Below, piece by piece: positions 34,860 to 43,967 of a stretch of 64,000 nucleotides of DNA (its first letter is position 1; every line of letters starts with the position of its first letter). Position numbers and translations under genes: made by a program. The notes below the pieces were generated by a model. It had not been told where the DNA came from and made no database searches. It worked only from the letters and a program-made list of their open reading frames with translations. Source of the DNA: Paracidovorax konjaci (GTDB lineage: Bacteria; Pseudomonadota; Gammaproteobacteria; Burkholderiales; Burkholderiaceae_C); contig NZ_FOMQ01000011.1 in assembly GCF_900112675.1 (NCBI RefSeq), positions 120,749 through 184,748 on the forward strand. The letters run 5' to 3'.

Positions 34860-37800
34860 GCCCACCCGTTCGTCCGGCGCTGAGAAGCGCATGCTGTCGG
34901 ATGTTGTTACCATTTCCCGGCAATTTCTGCGCTCGGTCCGTATTGACACCGACGTGGGGCGCGATGACGCCCTGTCGGGCTATATCTGCCAAGGCACCGC
35001 GAGTTCCTTACTTGAGAGTATGGCTCGGCAGATCAGCGAGACTCGGCAACGTGCCTTCACCTGGACCGGCCCATACGGTGGAGGTAAATCATCTCTTGCC
35101 CTGATGCTTTGCTCGCTGGTGGGTGCGCAGACGAAAGTGCGTGCGAAGGCACGACAACTGCTGGACATTCCCGAAGGCAGCCTTGTCCACAAGGCGTTCG
35201 AAGCCAAGGGTGACGGTTGGCTTGTCGTCCCCGTGGTGGGCAAGCGAGCTGATGTAGTTCAGGAACTTGGTGCCGCGCTCGCGAAGGCTCAAGGACTGCT
35301 GCCGAACCGCAAGAAGCAGCCTGACGTTGTTGGTGAACTGGTTGAAGCTGCAGAGCGTCATCCGCAGGGGGTGCTGGTCGTAATCGACGAACTGGGCAAG
35401 TTGCTTGAGGCGTCTGCACAGGACGGTGGCGACATTTACTTCTTCCAGGAGCTTGCCGAGGCGGCAAGCCGCTGCTCCGGCAAGCTGGTTATCGTTGGCA
35501 TCCTTCACCAAGCCTTCGAGGCTTACGCTTCGCGACTAGGGCGCCAGTCTCGCGATGAGTGGGCCAAAGTTCAGGGACGTTTCGTCGACATCCCGTTAGT
35601 TGCGGCCGCGGACGAGGTCATCGAGCTGGTGGGCAAGGCCATCAACGTCGAGGACTCGACGCTGCCGGTGGAAGCGGCGCATCTTGCAGAGAAGATCGCG
35701 GCGGCAATCCGCACCCGTCGCCCTGGTACGCCCGCGACGCTCGCCGATTCTCTACGCGCATGCTGGCCGCTCCATCCGGTCACTGCGGCTCTGCTGGGGC
35801 CCATCTCGAGGCGTCGCTTTGGGCAGAACGAACGTAGCACGTTCGGGTTCTTGGCCTCGCGTGAACCCTTGGGGTTCGTCGAGTTCCTCAACGGCTATGA
35901 GGCGCAGTGGTTCACGATGTACGGCCCAGCGGCCTACTGGGACTACCTGCGAGCCAACCTCGAGCCGGCAATCATCGCTTCGCCAGACGGCCATCGCTGG
36001 GCGCTCTGCTGCGATGCTGTCGAGCGCGCCGAAGCCAAGGGCACGGACATCCATGTCAAGCTGACGAAGACCATCGCACTTATCGAGATGTTCCGCAACG
36101 GATCAGGTCTCGTAGCGGAGGGGCCTGTCCTTGCCGTATCCACCCCGGGCGTGGATGAAGACCAGATTTGCAAAGCACTCGAGGAGCTCGCGGACTGGAA
36201 GGTGCTCATCGAACGCAAGCACCTAGGGGCATGGGGCATCTACGCGGGATCGGACTTCGACATCGAGGGCGCCATCAATGTCGCCCGCGGCGAAATCGGT
36301 GAGCCTGACCTCGGCCATATCTCTACGCTGAGTGACCTTCAACCAGTTTTGGCCAAGCGTCATTACCAGAAGACTGGAACCATGCGGTGGTTCACTCGCG
36401 GAATCGTCCGGATAGGCGATATTGAGACCGTCGTTGAGAAGTTCGACCTCAAAGGCGCGAGCGCAGGTGCGTTCCTTCTCTGCCTGCCGCCTCCAGGACA
36501 AACCGTCCGCTCCGCAGAGCATCGTGTGCGCCACGCGAGCGCATCCGCTGGGGTAGGGACGCTACTGCTTGGTACTCCGAGGAACGCCGAGCGCATCATC
36601 GAACTGAGCCTCGAGTTGGCAGCGTCCCAGCGAGTGATGAATACCCGGCCGGAGCTGCATGGAGACTCGGTCGCACGCCGTGAAGTGGTCGGTCGGATCG
36701 AGGCGGTACGGGGTTCGCTCGAAGAGGAGCTGGCAGACGCTTTCGAACTTTCAAAGTGGTACAGCCAAGGCGAAGCAATTGAGGCCAAGGGCGGCACTGC
36801 TCTGTCCATCATTGCCTCAGACATCGTCGAGCAGGTCTACGACAAGGCCCCGTTCATCTTCAGCGAACTCATCAATCGCGAAGACCCGTCAAGCAACTCT
36901 GTCAAGGCACGCAAGGATTTAATGAACCGCATGGTCACCCATGCGCATTTGCCCAAGCTCGGCTACGAAGGGTTCCCGGCAGACGCGGGGTTGTATTACA
37001 CCGTGTTGAGCGACCCCGGTCTGCATCGTGTTCGCGATGAAGGTGAAGCGGACTTTGGCGATCCGAACTTAAACACCCGTGGAAGGTCCTACGAAACCTT
37101 CTGGTGGCGGACCAAAGGTGAGTTCCTCACAGATGGTAAATCGGTCACGCTGAAAGACCTTTACGCTGCTTGGAGCCAGCCACCGTTTGGGGTCCGAGCA
37201 GGCGTCATGCCTGTGCTCTCGCTTGCGTTCTATCTGGCCAACCGATCCTCACTGGCCCTGTATGTCAACGGCATCTTCACGCCGGATTTGACGGACGCGG
37301 TGGTCGACGAGTGGACTCTGGACCCCAGCCGCATCCGCTTCCAGCATGTGGAGGCATCGAGGGACAAGGCCAAGCTGGTTAACGCGCTGGCTAAGACCGT
37401 ATCAGACAGGTCGAACGCGGAGGTTGGCGCGGCACCACTTGATGTGGCGCGTGGCCTGGTCGGACTCGTTGTCGGACTCCCCGGTTGGACGAAGCGGACC
37501 ACCACCGTGTCGTCAAGAGCACAGCAAGTGCGAGCGATGCTGTTGAAGGCCAGCGATCCTTTGCGAGTATTGTTTTCGGACCTGCCAACTTTGCTGGAAG
37601 CCCAGGACCCGGCCACGCTGAACGCTCGGCTGCAAGCAGTCACCGATGAGCTTTCGGGTGCGTATCACGTCATGCTGGCGAACGTGCAAGGCCATCTGCT
37701 CGACGCGCTCGACCATGGGACACGACCGCTGGAGGAGCTACGTAAGCGAGCAGGCACCGTGAAGGGGATGACCGGCGACTTCAAACTCGATGCCTTTGCA

Positions 37801-38202
37801 ACGCGTTTGGAGACGTACGACCAGGCTGACGAGAATGTCGAGTCCCTCATCAGCTTGGCAATCGACAAGCCGCAGGCTGCGTGGGTGGACCGGGACATCG
37901 ACGCCGCGATGGCGAAGCTCGCAGAGTGGGCAGTGGAGTTCCGCAAGGCAGAGACCATGGCGCCCCTGCGTGGCCGACCGTCAACCCGTCGTGTGATCGG
38001 TGTTGTCTTCGGCGCGAGTCATGGCCAGGACGCTACCGGTTTCGTGGACATCTCAGACACGGATACGCCTGCGGTTGACCGACTGGTCAAGCAGTTCCTG
38101 GCTGAAGCCCAGGGAGAAAGCAAGGAGGTCATCCTGGCGGCCCTCGCAGAGGCGGGAGCCATGATGGTCAAGCAACAGGGCAAAGGAAACAGGAATGGCT
38201 GA
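34852..38202 (+). CDS. Large P-loop ATPase of the candidate defence operon
   Basis: 1116 residues. Walker A is TWTGPYGGGKSSLALML (about residues 72-88) and Walker B is GVLVVIDELGKLLEAS (about 173-188), an AAA/ABC-like motor. After residue 300 there is no domain I can name; the C-terminal half is helical. Size, single N-terminal P-loop and position recall the large ATPases of BREX-type systems (BrxC/PglY), but I see no PglZ, BrxL or methyltransferase gene nearby. It probably drives or gates DNA transactions for the other operon products. Overlaps its neighbours on both sides. Confidence 0.7.
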   Translation: MRKPTRSSGAEKRMLSDVVTISRQFLRSVRIDTDVGRDDALSGYICQGTASSLLESMARQISETRQRAFTWTGPYGGGKSSLALMLCSLVGAQTKVRAKARQLLDIPEGSLVHKAFEAKGDGWLVVPVVGKRADVVQELGAALAKAQGLLPNRKKQPDVVGELVEAAERHPQGVLVVIDELGKLLEASAQDGGDIYFFQELAEAASRCSGKLVIVGILHQAFEAYASRLGRQSRDEWAKVQGRFVDIPLVAAADEVIELVGKAINVEDSTLPVEAAHLAEKIAAAIRTRRPGTPATLADSLRACWPLHPVTAALLGPISRRRFGQNERSTFGFLASREPLGFVEFLNGYEAQWFTMYGPAAYWDYLRANLEPAIIASPDGHRWALCCDAVERAEAKGTDIHVKLTKTIALIEMFRNGSGLVAEGPVLAVSTPGVDEDQICKALEELADWKVLIERKHLGAWGIYAGSDFDIEGAINVARGEIGEPDLGHISTLSDLQPVLAKRHYQKTGTMRWFTRGIVRIGDIETVVEKFDLKGASAGAFLLCLPPPGQTVRSAEHRVRHASASAGVGTLLLGTPRNAERIIELSLELAASQRVMNTRPELHGDSVARREVVGRIEAVRGSLEEELADAFELSKWYSQGEAIEAKGGTALSIIASDIVEQVYDKAPFIFSELINREDPSSNSVKARKDLMNRMVTHAHLPKLGYEGFPADAGLYYTVLSDPGLHRVRDEGEADFGDPNLNTRGRSYETFWWRTKGEFLTDGKSVTLKDLYAAWSQPPFGVRAGVMPVLSLAFYLANRSSLALYVNGIFTPDLTDAVVDEWTLDPSRIRFQHVEASRDKAKLVNALAKTVSDRSNAEVGAAPLDVARGLVGLVVGLPGWTKRTTTVSSRAQQVRAMLLKASDPLRVLFSDLPTLLEAQDPATLNARLQAVTDELSGAYHVMLANVQGHLLDALDHGTRPLEELRKRAGTVKGMTGDFKLDAFATRLETYDQADENVESLISLAIDKPQAAWVDRDIDAAMAKLAEWAVEFRKAETMAPLRGRPSTRRVIGVVFGASHGQDATGFVDISDTDTPAVDRLVKQFLAEAQGESKEVILAALAEAGAMMVKQQGKGNRNG

Positions 38203-39037
38203 ACGTCATGTGTTGGGCCTGTCTGGTGGTAAGGACAGCGCCGCGCTCGCGGTCTACATGAGCTTGCATCATCCAGAGATTCCCCTGGAATACTTCTTCA
38301 CGGACACCGGCAAGGAGCTGCCTGAGGTCTATGAGTTTCTGGGCAAGTTGGAAGGGTTTGTTGGTCGCAAGATTCATTTCCTGAATCCGCACCGCGACTT
38401 CGACTTTTGGTTGAGGACCTACAACAATTACCTGCCGTCGCCCAAAACCCGCTGGTGCACGCGCAAACTCAAACTGGAGCCGTTCAAGCAGTGGATCAAG
38501 CCGTCGCTGGACGCTGGTGACAAGGTCTACAGCTACGTGGCGATTCGTGCGGACGAGGAGCACCGTGAAGGCATGGTCGCCCAACACGATAACCTCATCG
38601 TGCGGATGCCGTTCCGCGAACACGGCATCGACAAACCAGGTGTGTTCGAGCTTCTGGAAGGTTCGGGCCTGGGGTTGCCCAAGTATTACGACTGGCGGTC
38701 GCGCTCGGGATGTACCTTCTGCTTCTTCCAGCAGAAGGTTGAATGGGTTCGCTTGAAAGAGAACCACCCTGAGGCGTTTGAGGCTGCTAAGGCCTATGAG
38801 AAAAATGCGCTTGAGCACGGCTCACCGTTTACTTGGAGTCAAGGTGAACCGCTGGCCGACCTTGAGCGACCTGAGCGCGTCGCCGAAATCATGACGGATT
38901 TCGAGGCCAGGAAGCAGCGAGAGCTTGCCCGTCGCAAGCCCAACCCACTACGCGTGATTCCCATAGAGCCAGTCGACATCGACGACTTGTACCTAGAAGA
39001 TGAGGGCGGCGGTGCCTGCCTTGTCTGCCACAAATGA
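38195..39037 (+). CDS. DndC-like PAPS-reductase-family protein
   Basis: 280 residues. VLGLSGGKDSAALAVYM is the PP-loop that adenylates a substrate, and FFTDTGKELPEVYEFL is the next family motif. Conserved cysteines occur in TRWCTRKLKLE, in SGCTFCFFQ and in the C-terminal CLVCHK, which could bind an iron-sulfur cluster as in DndC. DndC uses activated sulfur to make DNA phosphorothioates, and BrxP of BREX type 4 belongs to the same superfamily. No dndA, dndD or dndE gene lies here, so the reaction is not established. Overlaps both neighbours (8 and 4 bases). Confidence 0.75.
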   Translation: MAERHVLGLSGGKDSAALAVYMSLHHPEIPLEYFFTDTGKELPEVYEFLGKLEGFVGRKIHFLNPHRDFDFWLRTYNNYLPSPKTRWCTRKLKLEPFKQWIKPSLDAGDKVYSYVAIRADEEHREGMVAQHDNLIVRMPFREHGIDKPGVFELLEGSGLGLPKYYDWRSRSGCTFCFFQQKVEWVRLKENHPEAFEAAKAYEKNALEHGSPFTWSQGEPLADLERPERVAEIMTDFEARKQRELARRKPNPLRVIPIEPVDIDDLYLEDEGGGACLVCHK

Positions 39038-39684
39038 AGGTGCCAGCAGGGCGCGCCCTGACTTGGTCAGAGATTGACCTCGCACCTGAAACGCCTGGCG
39101 TGTATGCGTGGTACTCCCGCCTTGTCATCTCTAAAGCTGACATTGACGACATCGTCAAGCGTGTACAAATGGCGCGTCAAGAGAGCGAAGCCAAAGCACG
39201 CATAGAGGTTGAGGAAGCGCTGGACCGTTTCATTTTCAGCCCGTACCGTGAGACGCCATACCAGGTTGCGCTACGCGGTCAGCTTAAACCTAAGTTCAGC
39301 GGCGAAGTGCTTCATGAGCCTAGCAAGTCGGACTCGCTCATTGGTCGTCTGGCTTCAAACCCGGAGCGGTTCCGCACAGTCTCCGAAGTGCTGAAGTCAG
39401 CAGCCCCCTGGTTCACCGCGCCGCTTTACATCGGCATGGCGATCAACCTACGCAGTAGGCTCAAGCAACACCGCAACAAGATCGTTGAGCTGCGAGACCT
39501 ACAGGGGATCGCATCCATTGACGATGCCGCGGAGGCTGGCTTCGCGAACCAGGTGGTCGCGCGCAACTTCGATCCCACCAACTTGTTCGTTCACATCGCC
39601 GAGGTTGACGTTGACACCGGCGAGCACAACGACCTCGAGAACATTCTCAATCGAATTAACTACCCCATCTTCGGAAGGAATTGA
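39034..39684 (+). CDS. GIY-YIG nuclease domain protein in the defence operon
   Basis: 216 residues. GVYAWYSRLV near residue 25 and APLYIGMAINLRSRLKQHR near 130 form the two halves of GIY-YIG, separated by an unusually long ~100-residue insert rich in Arg and Glu. EHNDLENILNRIN supplies the metal-binding Glu. The insert may hold target recognition. Start overlaps the DndC-like gene as ATGA. It is the likely nuclease arm of the operon. Confidence 0.65.
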   Translation: MKVPAGRALTWSEIDLAPETPGVYAWYSRLVISKADIDDIVKRVQMARQESEAKARIEVEEALDRFIFSPYRETPYQVALRGQLKPKFSGEVLHEPSKSDSLIGRLASNPERFRTVSEVLKSAAPWFTAPLYIGMAINLRSRLKQHRNKIVELRDLQGIASIDDAAEAGFANQVVARNFDPTNLFVHIAEVDVDTGEHNDLENILNRINYPIFGRN

Positions 39685-39686
39685 CC

Positions 39687-41939
39687 ATGGCCACCTTGAT
39701 TAGCGGAGGCAAAAGCGCGCTCGACGTACACCTCAATGGAACCATCGGCACCTTCCGCGTCAGTACAGAAGACGGGAAGTCGGCCGGGGTCGAGGTGCGC
39801 TATCTCCTCACTCACGTCACCCTGTCGGAAAAGCAGGGCCAAGCGCAGTTGCTCAGCATGCTGGCTCCAGTGCGCGAAGTCTTCGATCTGAAGCAGCTCG
39901 GCTTCGACGAAATCATGCAGCGCGACATCGACGACGCGCGGGTATCGCTCGAATTGATCCCATATCTGCTTGACACCTCGACCTCGGGGCTTATCAAGCT
40001 CTTCCCGCCCATCGTCGCAGTGGCGCTCCCTCTAAAGCCGAACAGTCGGGTCCCTGACGCCAACTACCGTAAGGTGGACCGCACGCGGGTCGACTCACCG
40101 GAACACAAAGGCATCAAAGATGACCGTATCACGGCAGGCTTTGTAGGCGAGGAGCAGTTCGAGTTCTTCCAGCACTATCGCAATGACGCACCGCTCGCCG
40201 AAGGTGCGCGCCTTAGCCTGGCACGCGACAACTGCACGCTGGCAATTGTCGACGGGCAGCACCGGGCCATGGCGTTGCTCGCCCTGTACCGAAACCTCAC
40301 TGGCGGCTGGTCGGACGCTCGCCGCAGTCCTTACGAGGGCTATTACAAAGTCTGGCCGGAAAAGGAAATCCGTACCTACAACCTGAGCGAGCTGCAGCTG
40401 CCGGTCCTCATCTGCGCGTTCCCGCAACTCGACGGGTCATTGGCGCAGGACATCGACGTGGTGCGAGCGGCCCGACGTGTGTTCCTCACCTTGAACAAGA
40501 CAGCGAAGAAGGTCTCCGACTCGCGCAACAAGCTTCTCAACGACCAGGACATCGTTGCCGAGTGTCTGCGGACGACGCTGTCGTACATCAAGGCACTAGA
40601 TGCCAAAGATGACACCGGCCTGCGTATCTGGAACGTGGAGCTTGACCAAGAGGGCGACCGCGTCAAGATCGTCAGCGATGCGGCATTCAGCGGGGTCAGC
40701 CATCTCTACCACGTTACGGAGCAGTTGCTGATGCTCGGCCATGCACGTGGCATCGAGGCCCGCGGGAAAGTCGGTGCCCCTCGCAAGCGTTTGGATGACG
40801 CCTACGACCGCCTGGGGCTGAAGGACGAACTGACCTCGGACCAGCGTACGGTCAACACCCGCACCAACTACTCCGATGAGATAGCCGAAGTCTTCCGTAG
40901 GAAGTGGACTGAGTTGTACGTTCCGATTGTCGACCGTGTCTTCGGCAAGGTTCACCCGTACGCCGCGTTTGCGCGAGCCACGATTAACCTGAAGGAGGCG
41001 CTCGAAAGCCGCCGCGATGCCGAACTCGAGAAGATGCTATTCGATGGCCAAGCCACCTCTCGTACGTTCGACGATTTCCGCGAGGGGCTCAACCGCCGAG
41101 TCCAAGACAAGGAGCCCAACTGGACGACCCCCGAAATTCGCGAGACGCTGAACCGGGTCAATGGTGTACTGGCTAGCCGAAAGACTACCGTTGAGTCCAT
41201 GAAGGCGACTCGTGCGCTCTTCATGCTGGACGCCATGTCGAGCGGCGCCAAAAAGCAGGTCATCACCGATGGTGCCGTGGCGAAGCCGGTGCGCGATGCC
41301 ATCGACCGCCTCTTCAGCGATGTGTTCTCCACGGTCGCGTTCCAGACGGCCGTGGTGTGTACGTACGCCGAGGCTATCCAGATCGCCTTCGGCGGCGTTC
41401 AGCATTCGACCGCCGAGCTGCTCGATGAGTACGTCGAGGCCGTGAACGGCCTGCTCAAGCCCAAGACCATCAGCGAGTTGAAGGCACTGCTGCACGCCTT
41501 CGAGGGCGAGTTGGTGGTTGAGCCGGAAGTAAAGCTCAAGGCTGGCGGTCCAACGTTCCGAGAGGTGGTCCTTCCAGGCGAGCTGCAGCCGGCGGAGTGG
41601 CCCAAATACCGCTACCTGATTCTTGAGCTGTGGAAGCCCGCCGCGCCCGAGCTCAAGGCGCTTATCGACGAAGACAGGGCTCGAGCCCGGTCCGCCGTGG
41701 CCCAATCGCTGTATCGCCGCAGGCTGGCGGCGTACTGTCTGGAGAATCGTATTGATGAGGCAGACCTCACCAAAGAGGTAAAGGCCGAGGTGCTCGGGAA
41801 GTCGAAGACGATGTACGAAGAGTTCCTGAGCGCCGTCGTCGGCAGGAAGACGGTCCTGGACAAGTCCCTGTTCGAGCTTTCTGCCTCGGTGCCTGAGGTC
41901 GTAGCCGCAGAGCCGACCGACGACGAGCCTACTGCGTAA
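39687..41939 (+). CDS. DGQHR-domain (DndB-like) protein, long form
   Basis: 750 residues. LAIVDGQHRAMALLALY is the DGQHR motif of DndB, a ParB-related ATP-binding protein that represses or guides phosphorothioation genes. Classical DndB is about 350-400 residues; this one is about twice as long, with an extra C-terminal half of helices and no motif I know. ATG at 39687 has GGAAGGAA at good spacing; a TTG two codons earlier overlaps the GIY-YIG stop. It ends the rightward operon. Confidence 0.75.
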   Translation: MATLISGGKSALDVHLNGTIGTFRVSTEDGKSAGVEVRYLLTHVTLSEKQGQAQLLSMLAPVREVFDLKQLGFDEIMQRDIDDARVSLELIPYLLDTSTSGLIKLFPPIVAVALPLKPNSRVPDANYRKVDRTRVDSPEHKGIKDDRITAGFVGEEQFEFFQHYRNDAPLAEGARLSLARDNCTLAIVDGQHRAMALLALYRNLTGGWSDARRSPYEGYYKVWPEKEIRTYNLSELQLPVLICAFPQLDGSLAQDIDVVRAARRVFLTLNKTAKKVSDSRNKLLNDQDIVAECLRTTLSYIKALDAKDDTGLRIWNVELDQEGDRVKIVSDAAFSGVSHLYHVTEQLLMLGHARGIEARGKVGAPRKRLDDAYDRLGLKDELTSDQRTVNTRTNYSDEIAEVFRRKWTELYVPIVDRVFGKVHPYAAFARATINLKEALESRRDAELEKMLFDGQATSRTFDDFREGLNRRVQDKEPNWTTPEIRETLNRVNGVLASRKTTVESMKATRALFMLDAMSSGAKKQVITDGAVAKPVRDAIDRLFSDVFSTVAFQTAVVCTYAEAIQIAFGGVQHSTAELLDEYVEAVNGLLKPKTISELKALLHAFEGELVVEPEVKLKAGGPTFREVVLPGELQPAEWPKYRYLILELWKPAAPELKALIDEDRARARSAVAQSLYRRRLAAYCLENRIDEADLTKEVKAEVLGKSKTMYEEFLSAVVGRKTVLDKSLFELSASVPEVVAAEPTDDEPTA

Positions 41940-42527
41940 GGCGAAGTCGCCAGTGCCGCGCGAAGTGCCAGCGGCTAGATGCCTGAGCCGTCCGTAGCGC
42001 TGAAGAGGCATGCCGATCTGCTTTCTGCCCGTCCAGGCACGTTGCCTATGTCGTGCGGCAAGGTGCTTGCTCTGCGTAACTCTTGCCGGTGTTCAACAGC
42101 CACCTAAGCGGCCGGCGAAGTTAACTTGGAAGCGCGATAGGGACAAAGGATGCTTGCGTCCACCAGAATGCTTGATGACACCTGGACAATATCGAGCAGC
42201 AGCCCTCGCCGCACCACGTTACCGCGAACGCGAGCACGAACATGGTCCGGCGCGCGCTGACGGGTGCCGGTGGGGCCAGCGCACCCTTCTGCGCCGGCAT
42301 ACGCAGCAGCCAATTGCTTTTTTGGTAATGTATTTGTACCGTACCTATACGATGCATATACGATACGAAATCGGCCCAGGGACCCACTTTCTTCTCGCCC
42401 CAAACACCGCCTATGTTTTCGCTGCACCGATTGGCAAATTCGCGGCAATAACCTGCCAAAATTTCTAATGCACCGAGGTCAACCGAGCGAGGACTTTAAA
42501 GATTTTTTCGCACTAATGACTCGTATA
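41940..42527. other. 588-base gap between the defence operon and the element thyA
   Basis: Both flanking operons converge here, so terminators are expected, but I see no clear one. An open frame at 42010-42468 looks non-coding. An 8-base direct repeat TATACGAT (42346-42353 and 42357-42364) lies in an AT-rich stretch. The repeat has the look of a protein-binding site or promoter, with no gene in obvious position. Confidence 0.35.
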
Positions 42528-43361
42528 TCAAACGGCGATGGGGGCCGCAATTGACGGGTGTGGATCGTACCCTTCGATCAAAAAGTCCTCAAATTTGTAG
42601 CCGTAAATGGAATTGGGGCGGCGCACAATAGTCATTTTCGGAAGAGATCGAGTTTCACGCTTCAGCTGCGTCTGAATCTGATCCGTGTGATTCGAATACG
42701 CATGAAGGTCGCCAATACTGACAATAATTTCATGCGGAACCAAGTCGCACTGCTGAGCCAGCATATGCGTCAAGAGGGCTAGCGAAGCGATGTTGTAGGG
42801 CAGCCCCAAGAAACTATCCGAGCTCCGGATATAAAGTTGTGCCGACAGCCTCCCATTCGCAACGTAGAACTGGTAGAGCAAATGGCATGGGGGCAGCGCC
42901 ATTTTTCCCGCGCGTGCGTTATCAACCGGGCTTAGCTTTTCGTCGGGAAGGTACTCAGGGTTCCACCCGTGAAAGAGAATGCGCCGGCTGTTGGGATTGT
43001 TTTTTAGAGCGTTGACTACGTAGTCAATCTGGTTGATGGTACCGCCGTCCTTTGTAGGCCAAGCAGTCCACTGCTTACCATAAACGGGCCCCAGTTCACC
43101 TTCCTCCGTGGCCCACTCATTCCAGATGCTGACGCCATGCTCTTTGAGCCACTTAACGTTGGTGTCGCCATTCAAAAACCAGATCAGCTCGTTGGCAATG
43201 CTCTTGAAGTGGAGTTTCTTTGTAGTCAAGAGCGGGAAGCCATGCGCCAGGTTGTGCCGAATCTGGCGACCGAACACCGAGGTGGTCCCGGTGCCCGTCC
43301 GATCACCTTTGGTCACGCCGTTTTCAAGAATATCAGTCAAAAGTTCAAGGTACTGTTTCAT
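42528..43361 (-). CDS. thyA: Element-borne thymidylate synthase (complete replacement)
   Basis: 277 residues, same length as the reconstructed host enzyme. It begins [15 protein letters not shown] and has [17 protein letters not shown], the catalytic Cys in [31 protein letters not shown] and the nucleotide-binding [13 protein letters not shown], so all catalytic parts are present. It is clearly diverged from host ThyA and not a recent duplicate. It makes dTMP from dUMP and restores thymidine prototrophy lost by insertion. An in-frame ATG at 43385 overlaps the TnpC-like stop as ATGA; I chose 43361 because family members start MKQYLxL. Nucleotides matching the insertion site (42690-42713) differ strongly from the host. 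Confidence 0.96.
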   Translation of the reverse strand: MKQYLELLTDILENGVTKGDRTGTGTTSVFGRQIRHNLAHGFPLLTTKKLHFKSIANELIWFLNGDTNVKWLKEHGVSIWNEWATEEGELGPVYGKQWTAWPTKDGGTINQIDYVVNALKNNPNSRRILFHGWNPEYLPDEKLSPVDNARAGKMALPPCHLLYQFYVANGRLSAQLYIRSSDSFLGLPYNIASLALLTHMLAQQCDLVPHEIIVSIGDLHAYSNHTDQIQTQLKRETRSLPKMTIVRRPNSIYGYKFEDFLIEGYDPHPSIAAPIAV

Positions 43362-43381
43362 TTCAAATTCCGGTTGGGCGA

Positions 43382-43807
43382 TCAAATCGCCGCAAGGCGC
43401 TTCCCTTGCAATTCTTCGATTCGCAATTCTCTCGCTTTTACCTGCTCTCGGAGGAGAAGTATCTCGTCAAAGAGTAGCGAGTTTTGCTCGAGCAACAACG
43501 CGACCCGGCCACGCAACGCGTCGACGAGGCTGACGGCAGGAGGAACCGTCTCTCCAGCCTCAACCTCAGTCGCCTTGCGCTTGGCCGCAGCCTTCATGTC
43601 CTTCAGCGCGGCAACTGCCCACGACCGCGACCTTATGGTGTTGGTCGACAGCTTGGTGAGCTTGCACACTGCAGGCACGGTGCATTTCAACTTCAGCTTC
43701 GCGCGCTTGGTCGGGTCACGGAGCGTCTCGAGCGCACTCAAGATCAGCTTGTCGTTTTGCTCGCGCGCCCCTTCCTTCTCAAGCGGTATAGCGTTCTCAG
43801 TGCCCAT
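43382..43807 (-). CDS. TnpC-like transposition accessory protein
   Basis: 141 residues. [13 protein letters not shown] leads into an HTH-like [19 protein letters not shown], then a C-terminal coiled coil ([20 protein letters not shown]). This layout resembles TnpC of Tn554, a small protein that affects the direction or efficiency of transposition. Its start overlaps the preceding small frame and its stop overlaps the longer start of thyA, so it bridges recombinases and thyA in one translational chain. Confidence 0.65.
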   Translation of the reverse strand: MGTENAIPLEKEGAREQNDKLILSALETLRDPTKRAKLKLKCTVPAVCKLTKLSTNTIRSRSWAVAALKDMKAAAKRKATEVEAGETVPPAVSLVDALRGRVALLLEQNSLLFDEILLLREQVKARELRIEELQGKRLAAI

Positions 43808-43967
43808 TTTGCAGCTCCAGTGGCGCAGAAGTCTGCGGGGGCTGGCATAGCGACCGACCAGCAGAGCTCAGCACGCTGCGCGCTCGTTCGGCCGGCTCGC
43901 GAAGCGTCTTGAGCGCCCGAACCTCGACGAGGTCAGCGCAAAGCGCGAGTGTGAGTTCATTCGGCAT
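43797..43967 (-). CDS. Short protein related to the TnpC-like N-terminus
   Basis: 56 residues, overlapping the third recombinase gene (11 bases) and the TnpC-like gene (11 bases). VRALKTLREPAERAR mirrors [13 protein letters not shown] in the TnpC-like protein, so it may be a second, truncated paralogue. It is short enough to be doubtful, but the overlaps and similarity support translation. Confidence 0.4.
   Translation of the reverse strand: MPNELTLALCADLVEVRALKTLREPAERARSVLSSAGRSLCQPPQTSAPLELQNGH

Noticed and set aside
42010..42468. 152-residue open frame in the gap before the element thyA
   Set aside because: Low-information sequence with no family features, no good ribosome site and no coupling to neighbours.
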